NCBI GenBank assembly: GCA_014860665.1
Contig: JACZJI010000049.1
Coordinates: 1-64,000 of the forward strand
Origin: Bacteroidales bacterium
GTDB lineage: Bacteria > Bacteroidota > Bacteroidia > Bacteroidales > F082
DNA length: 64,000 nt
Direction of reading: 5' to 3'
In this document: piece after piece, positions 17,391 to 27,348 of the stretch
Layout: each line of letters opens with the position of its first letter
Position numbering within the stretch: position 1 is the first letter of the stretch
Notes under the pieces: generated by a model
Databases searched by the model: none
What the model was told of the DNA's origin: nothing
The model's input: only the letters and a program-made list of their open reading frames with translations
Position numbers and translations under genes: made by a program

Positions 17391-18635
17391 TTAATCCATT
17401 AATCGTTTTTCTCCTTCAAGTTTTTTGATTTCGGTTATTTCTTGGCTCACTTCCAATGTACCACAGTATTTACCTGTATTATCGTGCATTGCAAAATATT
17501 GTATCAGAATAAATTTTTCACCCATCTGAATCCAGAAACTCTCTTTGTCTTTTTTTCCGGTTCTGAAAGATTCTACTAACTCTTTTACAATGTGAACACT
17601 GGATGGTGGATGGCAATTCTCAACCAATCTTCCGATGATGGCTTTGGAGCGCTGAAAAATACGGTGTTTTGGGTTTGAAAAATAGCGTACCTGGTCGTTT
17701 TCATCTACAAAAGTCATATCAATAGGTAAATGGTTAAGCATCATAATGGTTTGTTTGGCAGATAATTTACCTGTGTCTAAATCTAAAATTTTATCTTCAA
17801 GATCGTCTGAACTCAGAAACTTATGGTCATTATTTCCAGACAAAGCTTTTGATTTTTTGTCATCTTGATCAGGTTCCGGAGAAATGAAGGAAAATCCCAC
17901 TTCAAAGGCTTGCTGAGACATCTCTATAATCTCATTTTCTGGAATCAAATCAATAATTACAGGAAACAATATATGTTCTTCGCGGAAACGCATGGCGTAG
18001 ACGACAAAATATAGATCGCCCAGAAAACTGTTAAACTTTCTTAAGTCAACAGTTTTTTCTTCCAGCAGACTCAGTATTTCCTTAATACAGTTACGAACAT
18101 CGTCATGATAAGACCACATCAATGGAAGGCATCCTGATTCTTTAATGTGCTTTTCAATGAAAGGGAAAAGAATATTTTCAAGTTTGACATAGTGCAGCAT
18201 GAAATCATTCATTTTATTGATGCCCTTATTGATTTTTATCAGAGAATCATTGAATTCCTTTTCAGAGATCTCTTTTTCATTAATTCTTTTTATATGAGCC
18301 TTGAGTCCACTTAAAAGCTTATGCGCTTCATCGTTTTCCATTTTGAGGTAATGGAAAAAAGGCTTTTGCATGTAATCAGGAACAGGTTGTGAGTTTAGTC
18401 CCTTATATAACATGTTTAGCGAACGGTTAACCCCAATTTTTACCAAAGGAAGTTCTATTTGCTCTTTCATTAAAAGATCGATTGCTATTATCACATCATA
18501 TGGATGACACACATCAATTACCTCCCTGTATTTTTGAACCAGTTCAGTACCCCTTTCTTTTTGTGCGGTTATTCCTCCTATGAATTTGTAGAGTTCTCGG
18601 ATTCGCAGCTCTGAGTTGTTTATAAATTCAGACAT
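17391..18635 (-). CDS. DUF438-hemerythrin-PAS protein
   Basis: A soluble 414-residue protein with three parts: DUF438 (about 8-75), a hemerythrin-like HHE four-helix region (about 90-230, with His/Glu pairs in YHDDVRNC and FREEHILFP) and a C-terminal PAS domain (about 290-405, TFVDENDQVRYFSN; CGTLEVSQEITEIKKLEG). Hemerythrin-like domains bind di-iron and can sense oxygen or NO. No kinase, cyclase or DNA-binding output is fused. It may signal by protein contact or act in redox defence; this is inference. It overlaps nothing and has a promoter 13 bases upstream. Confidence 0.83.
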   Translation of the reverse strand: MSEFINNSELRIRELYKFIGGITAQKERGTELVQKYREVIDVCHPYDVIIAIDLLMKEQIELPLVKIGVNRSLNMLYKGLNSQPVPDYMQKPFFHYLKMENDEAHKLLSGLKAHIKRINEKEISEKEFNDSLIKINKGINKMNDFMLHYVKLENILFPFIEKHIKESGCLPLMWSYHDDVRNCIKEILSLLEEKTVDLRKFNSFLGDLYFVVYAMRFREEHILFPVIIDLIPENEIIEMSQQAFEVGFSFISPEPDQDDKKSKALSGNNDHKFLSSDDLEDKILDLDTGKLSAKQTIMMLNHLPIDMTFVDENDQVRYFSNPKHRIFQRSKAIIGRLVENCHPPSSVHIVKELVESFRTGKKDKESFWIQMGEKFILIQYFAMHDNTGKYCGTLEVSQEITEIKKLEGEKRLMD

Positions 18636-18648
18636 AAGGCTTTTTTTA

Positions 18649-18656
18649 CAAAGATA
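18649..18656 (-). promoter_or_regulatory. -7 promoter element for the DUF438 gene
   Basis: Reads TATCTTTG on the minus strand, 13 bases before the ATG at 18635. Confidence 0.45.
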
Positions 18657-18816
18657 TGAAAACAGGCCTAGATGGTTTTATTTATTGTGACTGAGCCTGA
18701 ATTCAGAATTTCATGAATTTGTATTACTTTTTATTGAATCTAGCATGCGAAATTTATCACCACTAAATTTTTCTATATTCGCAATCGTCATATTACCTAT
18801 TTTAACACTCAGTAAA

Positions 18817-19254
18817 ATGAATAAAAAGGAATCGAATAAAGACAAAAAATTTGATAGAAGTTACCTGGAAATGGCACGCGTGTGGGCAAAGAATTCCTAT
18901 TGTAAACGCAGGCAGGTTGGGGCGTTGCTGGTAAAAGAACGCATGATCATTTCCGATGGATATAATGGAACCCCTTCGGGCTTTGAGAATGTTTGTGAGG
19001 ATGAGACCGGCCATACCAAGCAGTACGTTTTACATGCTGAAGCCAATGCCATCACAAAAGTTGCCAAATCAAACAACAGCAGTGAAGGAGCAACGCTTTA
19101 TATCACTGATTCCCCGTGTGTTGAGTGTTCTAAGCTTATTATCCAGGCAGGTATTTCAAGAGTGGTTTATGACCGCGAATATCGTGTTACAGATGGCTTA
19201 GATCTTTTGCGAAGGGCAGGAGTAGAGTTGGAACATATTCCTAGTGAGCTTTGA
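18817..19254 (+). CDS. dCMP deaminase family protein
   Basis: Zinc-dependent cytidine/deoxycytidylate deaminase of 145 residues, forming dUMP for thymidylate synthesis. The ATG at 18817 gives MNKKESNKDKKFDRSYLEMA, the usual N-terminus; 24 hydrophobic codons upstream are disregarded. Zinc and catalytic residues are in HAEANA (His and Glu) and PCVECSK (two Cys). The VGALLVKERMIISDGYNGTPSGFEN segment is typical of the ComEB/dCMP deaminase group. The 3' end overlaps the convergent Nudix gene by 14 bases. Confidence 0.9.
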   Translation: MNKKESNKDKKFDRSYLEMARVWAKNSYCKRRQVGALLVKERMIISDGYNGTPSGFENVCEDETGHTKQYVLHAEANAITKVAKSNNSSEGATLYITDSPCVECSKLIIQAGISRVVYDREYRVTDGLDLLRRAGVELEHIPSEL

Positions 19255-19900
19255 GAAACTGATCTTCAGTTATTTCCTTTAGAACTGAAAAAAATTCACT
19301 TAAAATCATAGCAGTAGCGCCCCAGACAATTTCGCCGTTCAGGTAATAACAGGGTACATTAATGTTCTTGCCATCACGTGAAATAACAGACTTTTCTGTT
19401 TGTAAATCAGGATTTAAAAAATCTTCAATCCTGACTTCAATGGTTCCCGTTGTTTCAATTCCATCAGCACGAAAAACAGGTTTTTCAGAATAAAATCCAA
19501 CAAAAGGTTGTACGCGGAAATTACTGGGTGGAATATAGATTTCGCTAAGTTTTCCAACGATCTTTACTTTTTGGATTTCAATTCCCACTTCTTCTTGGGA
19601 CTCCCTTAAGGCAGTGAATTTCAAATTTTTATCAGACGTCTCGAATTGGCCCCCCGGAAGAGCAATCTGACCACTGTGCACTCCATCATATCGGGCTCTC
19701 TTGATAAGAACGAAATTTAAAGTGCCGGAATTTGGGTAAAGTAAAAGGAGTACTGCACTGAATTTTACGTTTCTGTCAGGAAATGGACGATTCAATGTTT
19801 CTCTACGTGTTGGAGGAACCATTCTTTCATGGGCAAAAACTCCAGGCAGTGGTTTTGCAAGTCTTTGATTTAATAATGATTCTAACAAATGAAAGTCCAT
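19241..19900 (-). CDS. Nudix hydrolase, CoA pyrophosphatase-like
   Basis: A 219-residue Nudix protein. The Nudix box lies near 90-112 (GGQFETSDKNLKF then ALRESQEEVGI), matching GX5EX7REUXEEXGU. The preceding LIKRARYDGVHSGQIALPGG resembles the NudL/CoAse UPF0035 signature LLT-x-R-x-x-x-L-x-x-H-x-G-Q-x-x-x-P-G-G, which points to hydrolysis of CoA or its derivatives to 4'-phosphopantetheine and 3',5'-ADP. Substrate preference was not tested. It is convergent with the dCMP deaminase gene. Confidence 0.85.
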   Translation of the reverse strand: MDFHLLESLLNQRLAKPLPGVFAHERMVPPTRRETLNRPFPDRNVKFSAVLLLLYPNSGTLNFVLIKRARYDGVHSGQIALPGGQFETSDKNLKFTALRESQEEVGIEIQKVKIVGKLSEIYIPPSNFRVQPFVGFYSEKPVFRADGIETTGTIEVRIEDFLNPDLQTEKSVISRDGKNINVPCYYLNGEIVWGATAMILSEFFSVLKEITEDQFLKAH

Positions 19901-19952
19901 AAATTAATTCTCTCTTAGTTAACTGTAGTTGTAATCTTGGTCAAGTCACCTG

Positions 19953-19960
19953 CAAATATA
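19953..19960 (-). promoter_or_regulatory. -7 promoter element for the Nudix gene
   Basis: Reads TATATTTG on the minus strand, 52 bases before the ATG. Confidence 0.4.
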
Positions 19961-20017
19961 GCGATTGAACAAAAATGCAGGGAAGTTACTTTAGATTATT
20001 TCGTAAATACCTTTTGA

Positions 20018-20051
20018 AAAAAATGCGACTAAATTGTTAGTCGCATTTTTT
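20018..20051 (-). terminator. Terminator after parE
   Basis: A 15-base perfect stem AAAAAATGCGACTAA (20018-20032) / TTAGTCGCATTTTTT (20037-20051) with loop ATTG, 36 bases after the parE stop. Confidence 0.93.
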
Positions 20052-20087
20052 CTTATTAGATGACAGACATCTTTCAGATACTATAAG

Positions 20088-21944
20088 TTAAACAGCAACT
20101 TTTTCAACAACATCTTCTTCTATACGAAGATTTTGAATGATAAAATCCTGACGTTCAGGAGTGTTTTTTCCCATATAAAATGCTAGTGTTTCCGGAACTG
20201 AAGATTCCCTCTTCAGGATAACCGGATCAAGACGCATATTCTTGCCGATAAAGTGTTTGAACTCTTCTGGTGAAATTTCACCAAGTCCTTTGAAACGTGT
20301 GATTTCAGGATTGGGTTTTAATTTCTCTATGGCATCCAGACGCTCTTTGTCGTTATAACAATAAAACGTTTCTTTTTTATTCCTAACCCTGAATAATGGA
20401 GTTTGCAAAATAAAAAGATGACCTGTTTTTACCAGATCAGGATAAAACTGCAGGAAAAATGTCAACAAAAGAAGCCGAATGTGCATACCATCCACGTCAG
20501 CATCTGTAGCGATGACAATGTAATTATAGCGAAGGTCCTCAAGACTTTCGTCGATATTTAATGCGGCTTGCAGTAGATTGAATTCTTCGTTTTGATAAAC
20601 AATCTTCTTGCTTAAACCATAGCTGTTCAGAGGCTTTCCTTTGAGACTGAAAACAGCTTGTGTTTGTACATCGCGCGATTTAGTAATAGAACCACTTGCA
20701 GAATCTCCCTCTGTAATGAAAAGGGTTGATTCCAAACGTTTTTCGTGATTCGAGTTAAGCTGAATTCTGCAATCCCTCAATTTTTTGTTATGAAGACTGG
20801 CTTTTTTTATGCTTTCGCGAGACAGCTTCTTAATACCAGCCATGTCTTTTCTTTCTTTTTCCGACTCCAGAATTTTACGGTAAAGCATGTCGGCTGTTTC
20901 AGTATTGATATGCAGGAAATTATCGAGATTTCTTTTAATGACATCTCCTATATAATTTCGAATGCTTTGACCATCGGGTTCCAGATATTGAGAGCCAAGT
21001 TTGGTTTTTGTCTGGGACTCAAAAACAGGTTCTTGTACCTTGATGCTGACAGCTGCTATGAGGGATGTCCGAATATCACTTGTATCGAAATCTTTCTTGT
21101 AGAAATCACGAATGGTCTTTACCAGCGCTTCTCTGAAAGCATTTTGATGGGTACCTCCCTGTGTAGTATGCTGTCCGTTAACAAAGGAATAATATTCTTC
21201 ACTGTAAGACCGCGAGCTATGCGAAAATGCGCACTCGAAATCCCCCTCTTTAATCCTGATGATTGGATACCTTACCGGACCATTGCCGTCAATGTTATGT
21301 TCAAGCAAATCAAGCAAACCGTTTTTGGCTTGCATGGACTGCCCATTATAAATGATAGTAATTCCATTGTTTAAGAAAACATAATTCCATAGCATCTCTT
21401 CAACATAATCGGAGATATAGTGGAAGTTAGAAAAAATTTTTTCGTCAGGGATGAAGGTTACAAGAGTGCCTTGTTTTTCCGAGCTTTCAGTAATGGGCTC
21501 GTCATTTACAAGTTCGCCTCTTTTATATTCTACAATTTTGGTCTGACCTTCTCGTATGGATTGAACTCTGAAATAAGATGAAAGTGCATTTACTGCCTTG
21601 GAACCAACGCCATTCAGCCCAACAGATTTTTTAAATACGTTAGAATCGTATTTCGCGCCTGTATTTATCTGGCTTACGCATGCTTGGACTTTTCCTAACG
21701 GCATCCCTCTTCCGTAATCCCGAACTATAACAGTTTTATCTTCAATGGTAACTTCAATAGAAGTTCCATTACCCATAATAAACTCATCAATGGAGTTGTC
21801 CAGAATTTCCTTCAGAAGAACATAAATTCCGTCGTCAGGAGAATTTCCATCTCCTAACTTTCCAATATACATTCCGGGTCTTAAACGGATATGTTCTTTC
21901 CAGTCCAGAGACCTTATACTGTCATCATTATATTCTACTGACAT
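20088..21944 (-). CDS. parE: DNA topoisomerase IV subunit B
   Basis: ATPase subunit of a type IIA topoisomerase (618 residues). GHKL motifs are [20 protein letters not shown] and [14 protein letters not shown]; the QTKTKLGS loop follows; the TOPRIM domain has TEGDSASG and [11 protein letters not shown] full-length gyrB lies at 38.2 kb in the same window, and this protein lacks that gene's longer TOPRIM segment, so it is assigned to topoisomerase IV. The parC gene is not adjacent: the next gene downstream is on the other side of a strong terminator. Confidence 0.9.
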   Translation of the reverse strand: MSVEYNDDSIRSLDWKEHIRLRPGMYIGKLGDGNSPDDGIYVLLKEILDNSIDEFIMGNGTSIEVTIEDKTVIVRDYGRGMPLGKVQACVSQINTGAKYDSNVFKKSVGLNGVGSKAVNALSSYFRVQSIREGQTKIVEYKRGELVNDEPITESSEKQGTLVTFIPDEKIFSNFHYISDYVEEMLWNYVFLNNGITIIYNGQSMQAKNGLLDLLEHNIDGNGPVRYPIIRIKEGDFECAFSHSSRSYSEEYYSFVNGQHTTQGGTHQNAFREALVKTIRDFYKKDFDTSDIRTSLIAAVSIKVQEPVFESQTKTKLGSQYLEPDGQSIRNYIGDVIKRNLDNFLHINTETADMLYRKILESEKERKDMAGIKKLSRESIKKASLHNKKLRDCRIQLNSNHEKRLESTLFITEGDSASGSITKSRDVQTQAVFSLKGKPLNSYGLSKKIVYQNEEFNLLQAALNIDESLEDLRYNYIVIATDADVDGMHIRLLLLTFFLQFYPDLVKTGHLFILQTPLFRVRNKKETFYCYNDKERLDAIEKLKPNPEITRFKGLGEISPEEFKHFIGKNMRLDPVILKRESSVPETLAFYMGKNTPERQDFIIQNLRIEEDVVEKVAV

Positions 21945-21962
21945 TTTACCTAATGTTTATTG

Positions 21963-21970
21963 CAAAAATA
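21963..21970 (-). promoter_or_regulatory. -7 promoter element for parE
   Basis: Reads TATTTTTG on the minus strand, 18 bases before the ATG. Confidence 0.45.
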
Positions 21971-22148
21971 GATGATTGAGCAAGATAAACAATGCCCTAA
22001 TCAAATAGTTGTTAAACAATGACTGTTAAGAAATCGATCTAAGAATCTGGTTGCCAGGTTGAGATAGGGATTTTAATATTAGGTTTTATAATATTATTTT
22101 TTTTGCGAAATAACCATATTCGAAAAAAAAAGAATTTATAGCCATAAA

Positions 22149-22177
22149 AAACGCCGTATTAATGAGATACAGCGTTT
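22149..22177 (-). terminator. Terminator after the DUF2892 gene
   Basis: Stem AAACGC (22149-22154)/GCGTTT (22172-22177), one mismatch, then GTAT/ATAC around a seven-base loop. The minus-strand product ends in a T-run. It lies about 57 bases after the DUF2892 stop. Confidence 0.7.
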
Positions 22178-22234
22178 AAAATATTTTTAATAGTCTCAAC
22201 GATAGAGAATTATGAGTTATACTCCTCGCTGTAA

Positions 22235-22420
22235 TTATCTTTTCTTTGATGTCGATAATCCTAATGGAAAATAAAGAGGGCAAAAACTTAAAAGTGCTGT
22301 AGTGATTGGAACGATAGCAAGTAATCCCCACCAACTCTTATAATAAATTCCTAATCCGGCAATTACGATGCCAATAATCCATCGGATAATTTTGTCGACG
22401 TTTCCCACATTGTGTTTCAT
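22235..22420 (-). CDS. DUF2892 small inner-membrane protein
   Basis: A 61-residue protein of the DUF2892 (YgaP-like membrane module) family. It has the family N-terminus MKHNVGNVDKIIRWIIGI and two membrane helices (about 12-30 and 33-52) with FCPLYFPLG at the second turn. Its function is unknown. It lies 70 bases after the Crp/Fnr gene on the same strand, a pairing that suggests regulation by that protein, though this is inference. Confidence 0.8.
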   Translation of the reverse strand: MKHNVGNVDKIIRWIIGIVIAGLGIYYKSWWGLLAIVPITTALLSFCPLYFPLGLSTSKKR

Positions 22421-22490
22421 GACTTTTTCTTTTTATGATTAGTTTCAAGACAAAAGTAAACAGCAAATTACTTCTGTTAGGTGACAAAAG

Positions 22491-23120
22491 TTACATAAGA
22501 TCAATAATTTCTATATATCCACGATGATTAATAATTTTCTTGTCTTTTTCAAGTTGCTTTAATAATCTGGATACCACTTCTCGGGCAGTGGCAAGTTGAT
22601 CAGCAAGTTCCTGATGTGTGGCTTTAACAACGTAATTCCTGGTTTGTAATTTTTTCAAAAGGTTAATCAGCCTGAATTCTATTGTTTTGAAGGTTACGGA
22701 ATCAACTACTTTAATTAACTCCTCAAACCTGATATGAAAGGTTTTTACAATAAAATCATTCAGCTTAGGATATGAAACCAGCAATTCTTCAAAATCTGTG
22801 AGTGGAATTGCAAAAAGTTGCGTATCAACTTCGGTTTCTGCATACACTGCACTTTCCTGGTGACGAAGTCCCGAAGCCAGCGTCATGGCGCAGGTTTCTC
22901 CTGGTAAAATGGAATACAGCATTACTTCTTTTCCAGATTCATCCTGACGTGAGACTTTTATTTTTCCGGTAATTACAAAAGGTATAACCTTGATATAATC
23001 ACCTTGATTGATAATAGATTGTCTTTTTTGGATTTCCAGATACTGACTTCTCTCGAATATCTCATCGGCCAGATTTTTGTCTGTAAAAATTTTTCTTAAA
23101 AAAAGGTGACTGTTTTCCAT
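22491..23120 (-). CDS. Crp/Fnr-family transcription regulator
   Basis: A 209-residue regulator with an N-terminal cyclic-nucleotide-binding beta-roll (about 15-125, NQGDYIKVIPFVITGKIKV; LPGETCAMTL) and a C-terminal winged helix (about 150-209, recognition region HQELADQLATAREVVSRLLKQLE). The VxSRLL motif is the Crp/Fnr DNA-reading helix. There is no N-terminal cysteine cluster like that of Fnr, so oxygen sensing by Fe-S is unlikely. The effector is unknown. A -7 element ends four bases before the ATG, so the mRNA is probably leaderless. Confidence 0.9.
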   Translation of the reverse strand: MENSHLFLRKIFTDKNLADEIFERSQYLEIQKRQSIINQGDYIKVIPFVITGKIKVSRQDESGKEVMLYSILPGETCAMTLASGLRHQESAVYAETEVDTQLFAIPLTDFEELLVSYPKLNDFIVKTFHIRFEELIKVVDSVTFKTIEFRLINLLKKLQTRNYVVKATHQELADQLATAREVVSRLLKQLEKDKKIINHRGYIEIIDLM

Positions 23121-23124
23121 ATAT

Positions 23125-23154
23125 CAAAAGTAAAAAAGTTCAAAAAATAAGCAA
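23125..23154 (-). promoter_or_regulatory. Promoter of the Crp/Fnr gene
   Basis: Minus-strand TACTTTTG (23125-23132) with TTG (23152-23154) 19 bases upstream. The predicted start of transcription falls at or near the ATG (23120). Confidence 0.55.
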
Positions 23155-23252
23155 TGGTTTTGCAAATTACAATGATTGCCTTTCATTTTCGTTATTTTAC
23201 GGTAAATGATATCGACCATTTATTATTTTTACTCGACTTAAATTGATTGATT

Positions 23253-25142
23253 ATGCGAAAATTTACTTTTTGGTTGGTTACATTGGTTTTGTCGCTTCCA
23301 ATGACCTCCCTGTTCGGACAAAACAGACAATTGATTCCAATTGAAGTTCAGAACGCTTTTAAAAATGAAACCCGATCGATGAATGGTCAACCTGGTCCAA
23401 AATACTGGGAAAATCATGCAAACTATCAAATCAAAGCCACATTGCTTGCGAATCAAAGTAGTTTGAAAGGTAGCGAAAATGTGACCTATTTTAATAATAG
23501 TCCTGATACTCTTAAAACATTAGTTATCAGATTGTATCAAAACATTTATAAAAAAGGGGGAATTCGTGCAAGTGGTATCAGCCCGAAAGATGTTACCAAC
23601 GGTGTCAAAATTTTCTCGTTGAAAATTAATGGTGAGGATGTTAAAATGCCCTCAGAGCGTATGAGTTATTATTTTGGAACAAACAATATAATTAAACTTC
23701 CAAAGCCATTGGTTCCGGGAGATTCACTTACAATGCTGGTGAGCTGGGAATTCCATATTCCTGATATCAGCCATAACAGAATGGGTGAATTTGGAAAGGG
23801 TAGATTCTTAGTTGCATACTGGTATCCTCAAATCGCTGTTTATGATGATATAAGTGGATGGGATATGGTAAATTTTAATGGGATTACAGAGTTTTACAAC
23901 GATTTTAATAATTATGATGTAACTATAAATACACCTGCAGGATATGCTGTTTGGGCTACAGGACATTTGAATAATCCAAAGGAAGTTTACGCAAAACCTT
24001 TACTTAAAAGGTTAAAAGAGGTATCTAAGTCTGATAAAATTATATCAGTGATTAATCAACAAGACTGGAAGGAAAATAAAGTCCTCAGAACAAACAGGGC
24101 AAATCAATGGAAGTATACGGCTCATTATGTTACTGATTTTTCTTTTGCCGCAACTTTAAAATATAACTGGGATGCATCATCAGTTTTAGTTGATACAGCT
24201 ACAGGAAGAAGAGTAAGAGTAGATGCTATTTATCCTGATTCTTCCAGATCATTTAAAAATGCGGCTTTATATGCGAGAGAAAGTATAGAGTTTTTATCTT
24301 ATCAAATGCCGGGATATCCTTATCCTTTTGAACATATGACTTCCTTCGATAATGGGACCATGGGAGGTGGAATGGAAACGCCGATGATGGCAAACGATGG
24401 TGATCCGGCAGATTCTGTAACGGCTGCTGAGGTTATTTTTCATGAAATATCTCATTCTTATTTCCCATTCTTTATGGGAACTAACGAAAGAAAATATGCC
24501 TGGATGGATGAAGGTTGGGCAACTTTTTTCACAGGAGCTTTTTTGAATCAATATTTCCCAGAAAATCATTATGCCCAAAGGTATGCTGGTGTTTTCAGTA
24601 GGACTAGTGGAAGACAGATGGAACTGCCTATGATGATTCCATCAAATTCTTTTGACAATTGGCCAAACTATAGCATTCAGGCGTATGTACGTCCTTATCT
24701 GGCTTACAAATATCTGGAAGATGCTATGGGAGTAAGAGCTTTTAAACATGCTATGCTGAGTTATATTAAAACCTGGAATGGGAAGCATCCGATTCCTTTT
24801 GATTTCTTTAATGTCTTTCAACATGATTACGGAAAAAACCTAATGTGGTTAATAAAACCATGGTTTTTTGGACCTGGTTATGCAGATCAGGGATTGGGAA
24901 AAGTAACCCAGTCTAATCAGATTGTTGTTGTAAATGTCGGCGGACTACCGATGCCAGTTGCTCTTAAGGTTGAATATACGGATGGAAGTGTTGAAAATAT
25001 ATTAAAGCCGGTTTCAATTTGGGAAGATAATATCCAGAGAGTAATTGTTCAGGCAGACAAAAACAAAAAAATCAAAGAAGTCATTTTAGGTAACAGCAAA
25101 ATCCCGGATGTTGACGAGTCGAATAATTATATGAAGCTATAA
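23253..25142 (+). CDS. M1-family zinc metallopeptidase, exported
   Basis: An exported aminopeptidase-like enzyme of about 629 residues. The ATG at 23253 begins a signal peptide ending SLFGQ; a TTG two codons earlier was not preferred. The zinc site HEISH lies at 397-401, with the third ligand Glu420 exactly 18 residues on (WMDEGWATF), the M1 spacing. The substrate-anchoring GAMEN equivalent is GGMET, near residue 372. The C-terminal domain is short and lacks a sorting domain, so the protein is probably periplasmic. It likely trims peptides for uptake. Confidence 0.88.
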   Translation: MRKFTFWLVTLVLSLPMTSLFGQNRQLIPIEVQNAFKNETRSMNGQPGPKYWENHANYQIKATLLANQSSLKGSENVTYFNNSPDTLKTLVIRLYQNIYKKGGIRASGISPKDVTNGVKIFSLKINGEDVKMPSERMSYYFGTNNIIKLPKPLVPGDSLTMLVSWEFHIPDISHNRMGEFGKGRFLVAYWYPQIAVYDDISGWDMVNFNGITEFYNDFNNYDVTINTPAGYAVWATGHLNNPKEVYAKPLLKRLKEVSKSDKIISVINQQDWKENKVLRTNRANQWKYTAHYVTDFSFAATLKYNWDASSVLVDTATGRRVRVDAIYPDSSRSFKNAALYARESIEFLSYQMPGYPYPFEHMTSFDNGTMGGGMETPMMANDGDPADSVTAAEVIFHEISHSYFPFFMGTNERKYAWMDEGWATFFTGAFLNQYFPENHYAQRYAGVFSRTSGRQMELPMMIPSNSFDNWPNYSIQAYVRPYLAYKYLEDAMGVRAFKHAMLSYIKTWNGKHPIPFDFFNVFQHDYGKNLMWLIKPWFFGPGYADQGLGKVTQSNQIVVVNVGGLPMPVALKVEYTDGSVENILKPVSIWEDNIQRVIVQADKNKKIKEVILGNSKIPDVDESNNYMKL

Positions 25143-25255
25143 AAGTTCCTATTATTTGTAAGACAAATAAGTAATAATTAAACATCGGTTTTTGAAACAA
25201 TAACTTGTTCCAAGATAACTATTTCGTTATCTTTATTGCTGTTTTAATTTATGTC

Positions 25256-26947
25256 ATGAATAAGATACGACTTAGTTTTATCTGTGTTTTATTATTGTTT
25301 TTTTCGGAAGTTATTGGGCAGACAGTAGCTCCCTCAAAGTATTATATTCAATTTACAGATAAGAATAATTCACCTTATTCTATTTCAAATCCTGAAGCTT
25401 TTTTAACAGCACGAGCTTTGGCTAGAAGGACAGCACATGGGATTGCAATTCAGGAAAATGATTTACCAGTGAATCCTCAGTATATTCAGGAAGTAGCAGC
25501 ACAAGGAGTTACGGTTTTGGAAGCTTCCAGGTGGTTGAACGGGGTAGTTATCTATGCAACAAATACAAATCTTGTAAATAGTGTAGAGACCTTGCCTTTT
25601 GTGAATAAAACTAAAACTGTCATTTTTACGAGTGGTCAGGAAAAAGAAAAGCCTTTTTTTAAAAATGAAACTTATTCCAAAGTAAATCCAAATATCCCAA
25701 TGAAGGCTTCTTCTTTTACTGAAGCAGATTATGGATATGCATTGACTCAGATTAAGCAAATAAGCGGAATTCATTTACACGATGCAGGGTATTTAGGCCA
25801 AAATATGGTTATTGCAGTTCTTGATGGAGGATTTTCTAATGTTCCAAACCAAACGGTTTTTGACAGTATTCATGCCAGAAATGGTATTTTGGGAACCAAA
25901 GATTTCGTTTATCCTGATGGTGATGTTTATACAGAAAGCGGCCATGGCCGGGAGGTTTTGTCCTGTATGGCGGCTGACGAACCGGGTTTAATGATCGGGA
26001 CAGCGCCGGATGCTTCATACTGGTTGCTTCGTTCAGAAGATGTAAAATCGGAAAATTTAATTGAAGAGTACAACTGGGTCTGTGCAGCAGAATTTGCAGA
26101 TAGCGTAGGCGCTGATATAATAAATAGTTCGCTTGGGTACATTGGTTTTGATGATAGTTCGGTATCGCATACCTATGCTGACATGAACGGTAGAACGGCT
26201 ATTTCCACGATCGGAGCAGAAATAGCTGCCAGTAAAGGAATTTTGGTGGTTAATAGTGCGGGAAACAGCGGAGCAGATTCAAGTTTTCCATGGATAGATG
26301 CCCCTGCTGACGGTGATAGTGTTTTTACAATTGGAGCTGTTGATGCCAATGGAAATAGAGTGTATTTTAGTTCTATTGGACCAACCTATGACGGAAGAAT
26401 AAAACCTACGGTTATGGCGTTGGGACTAGGCGCAACAGTAGCTGATGCAAACAATGGTATACTATTTGGCAACGGAACATCCTTTTCGTCTCCAATTATT
26501 GCCGGGATGTGTGCCTGCCTGTGGCAAGCACATCCAAACGTAAGTAATATTCAAATTATAAATGCACTAAAAGAAACGGCATCTAATCATACTAATCCCG
26601 ATAATTATATGGGTTGGGGAATCGCCAATTTTGCAAAAGCCGATTCATTGTTATCTGCAGATTCAGCTACAGGAGTAAATGAAATTGGATCGCAAGATGC
26701 ACAAATATCTCTTTTCCCAAATCCCTTTCACCTTAATCTGCATATAGAGGTAAGAGGTGCGAAGGGAAGGTTGTATTTAAGTATTTATAATCTGAGTGGA
26801 CAGAAGATATTTGAGAAAGTATATCCTTCAGGAATGACTTCGATTATAATAGGTGCCGGGGATTTAAGTTTTATGTCCCAGGGTATTTATCTGATGAAAT
26901 TAACAAGTGATAATCATGTTTATTTTAAGAAACTGGTAAAAAATTAA
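25256..26947 (+). CDS. T9SS-exported subtilisin-like serine protease
   Basis: A secreted S8 peptidase of about 563 residues. The ATG at 25256 starts a typical signal peptide (MNKIRLSFICVLLLFF then SEVIGQ); an earlier TTG frame start was not used. The catalytic triad is Asp190 (VLDGGFSN), His230 (SGHGREV) and Ser409 (GTSFSSP). The last 80 residues (SLFPNPFHLNLHIEV; LSGQKIFEK; GIYLMKLTSD) form a type A C-terminal sorting domain, which routes the protein through the type IX secretion system to the cell surface. No T9SS machinery gene is in the window. Confidence 0.93.
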   Translation: MNKIRLSFICVLLLFFSEVIGQTVAPSKYYIQFTDKNNSPYSISNPEAFLTARALARRTAHGIAIQENDLPVNPQYIQEVAAQGVTVLEASRWLNGVVIYATNTNLVNSVETLPFVNKTKTVIFTSGQEKEKPFFKNETYSKVNPNIPMKASSFTEADYGYALTQIKQISGIHLHDAGYLGQNMVIAVLDGGFSNVPNQTVFDSIHARNGILGTKDFVYPDGDVYTESGHGREVLSCMAADEPGLMIGTAPDASYWLLRSEDVKSENLIEEYNWVCAAEFADSVGADIINSSLGYIGFDDSSVSHTYADMNGRTAISTIGAEIAASKGILVVNSAGNSGADSSFPWIDAPADGDSVFTIGAVDANGNRVYFSSIGPTYDGRIKPTVMALGLGATVADANNGILFGNGTSFSSPIIAGMCACLWQAHPNVSNIQIINALKETASNHTNPDNYMGWGIANFAKADSLLSADSATGVNEIGSQDAQISLFPNPFHLNLHIEVRGAKGRLYLSIYNLSGQKIFEKVYPSGMTSIIIGAGDLSFMSQGIYLMKLTSDNHVYFKKLVKN

Positions 26948-26981
26948 AAGTCCCTCAGAAATAAAATTTTCAGGGACTTTT
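26946..26981 (+). terminator. Terminator after the S8 protease
   Basis: Stem AAAAGTCCCT (26946-26955)/AGGGACTTTT (26972-26981) with a 16-base AT-rich loop. It partly overlaps the stop codon. Confidence 0.8.
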
Positions 26982-27057
26982 AGTTTCGTAATCGCATGTT
27001 ATCCACCAATTTGATGGAGAATTTTTTGTGTTAAAAATGTCTGGGATGTTGGGAGAA

Positions 27058-27324
27058 CTACTTTTCTTTAATTTTTGTAGCGTCTTTCAGTATATTTTTC
27101 GGGTGTATCTTTTCGACATCCCTTTTGAGGTCGCTAACTTCTGAAGCAACGTCTTTCAGGTCGTTTACAAAATCTTCGTCCTGGGTTGCTTTTTTGAATT
27201 CATGAATCCCTTTTCCCAATCCTTTGGCTAACTCAGGAATTTTTTTACCCCCAAACAACAAAACGACAGCTATTAAAATCATGAATAGCTCTTGTGTCCC
27301 AATTATACCACATTGCTGAATCAT
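27058..27324 (-). CDS. tatA: Twin-arginine translocase subunit TatA
   Basis: An 88-residue TatA/TatE family protein. It has one N-terminal membrane helix (about 11-24, ELFMILIAVVLLF), the hinge FGGKKIPELAKGLGKGI and an amphipathic helix, then a charged tail. TatA forms the pore that exports folded Tat substrates. No tatC is adjacent. A TatB role is less likely given the short tail and the FGG hinge. Confidence 0.9.
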   Translation of the reverse strand: MIQQCGIIGTQELFMILIAVVLLFGGKKIPELAKGLGKGIHEFKKATQDEDFVNDLKDVASEVSDLKRDVEKIHPKNILKDATKIKEK

Positions 27325-27340
27325 AGTGCATAAATTTTGA

Positions 27341-27348
27341 CAAATGTA
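27341..27348 (-). promoter_or_regulatory. -7 promoter element for tatA
   Basis: Reads TACATTTG on the minus strand, 16 bases before the ATG. Confidence 0.45.

Noticed and set aside
20088..21944. A second gyrB
   Set aside because: Sequence form (shorter TOPRIM segment, topoisomerase IV-type N-terminus) and the clear gyrB at 38.2 kb point to parE.
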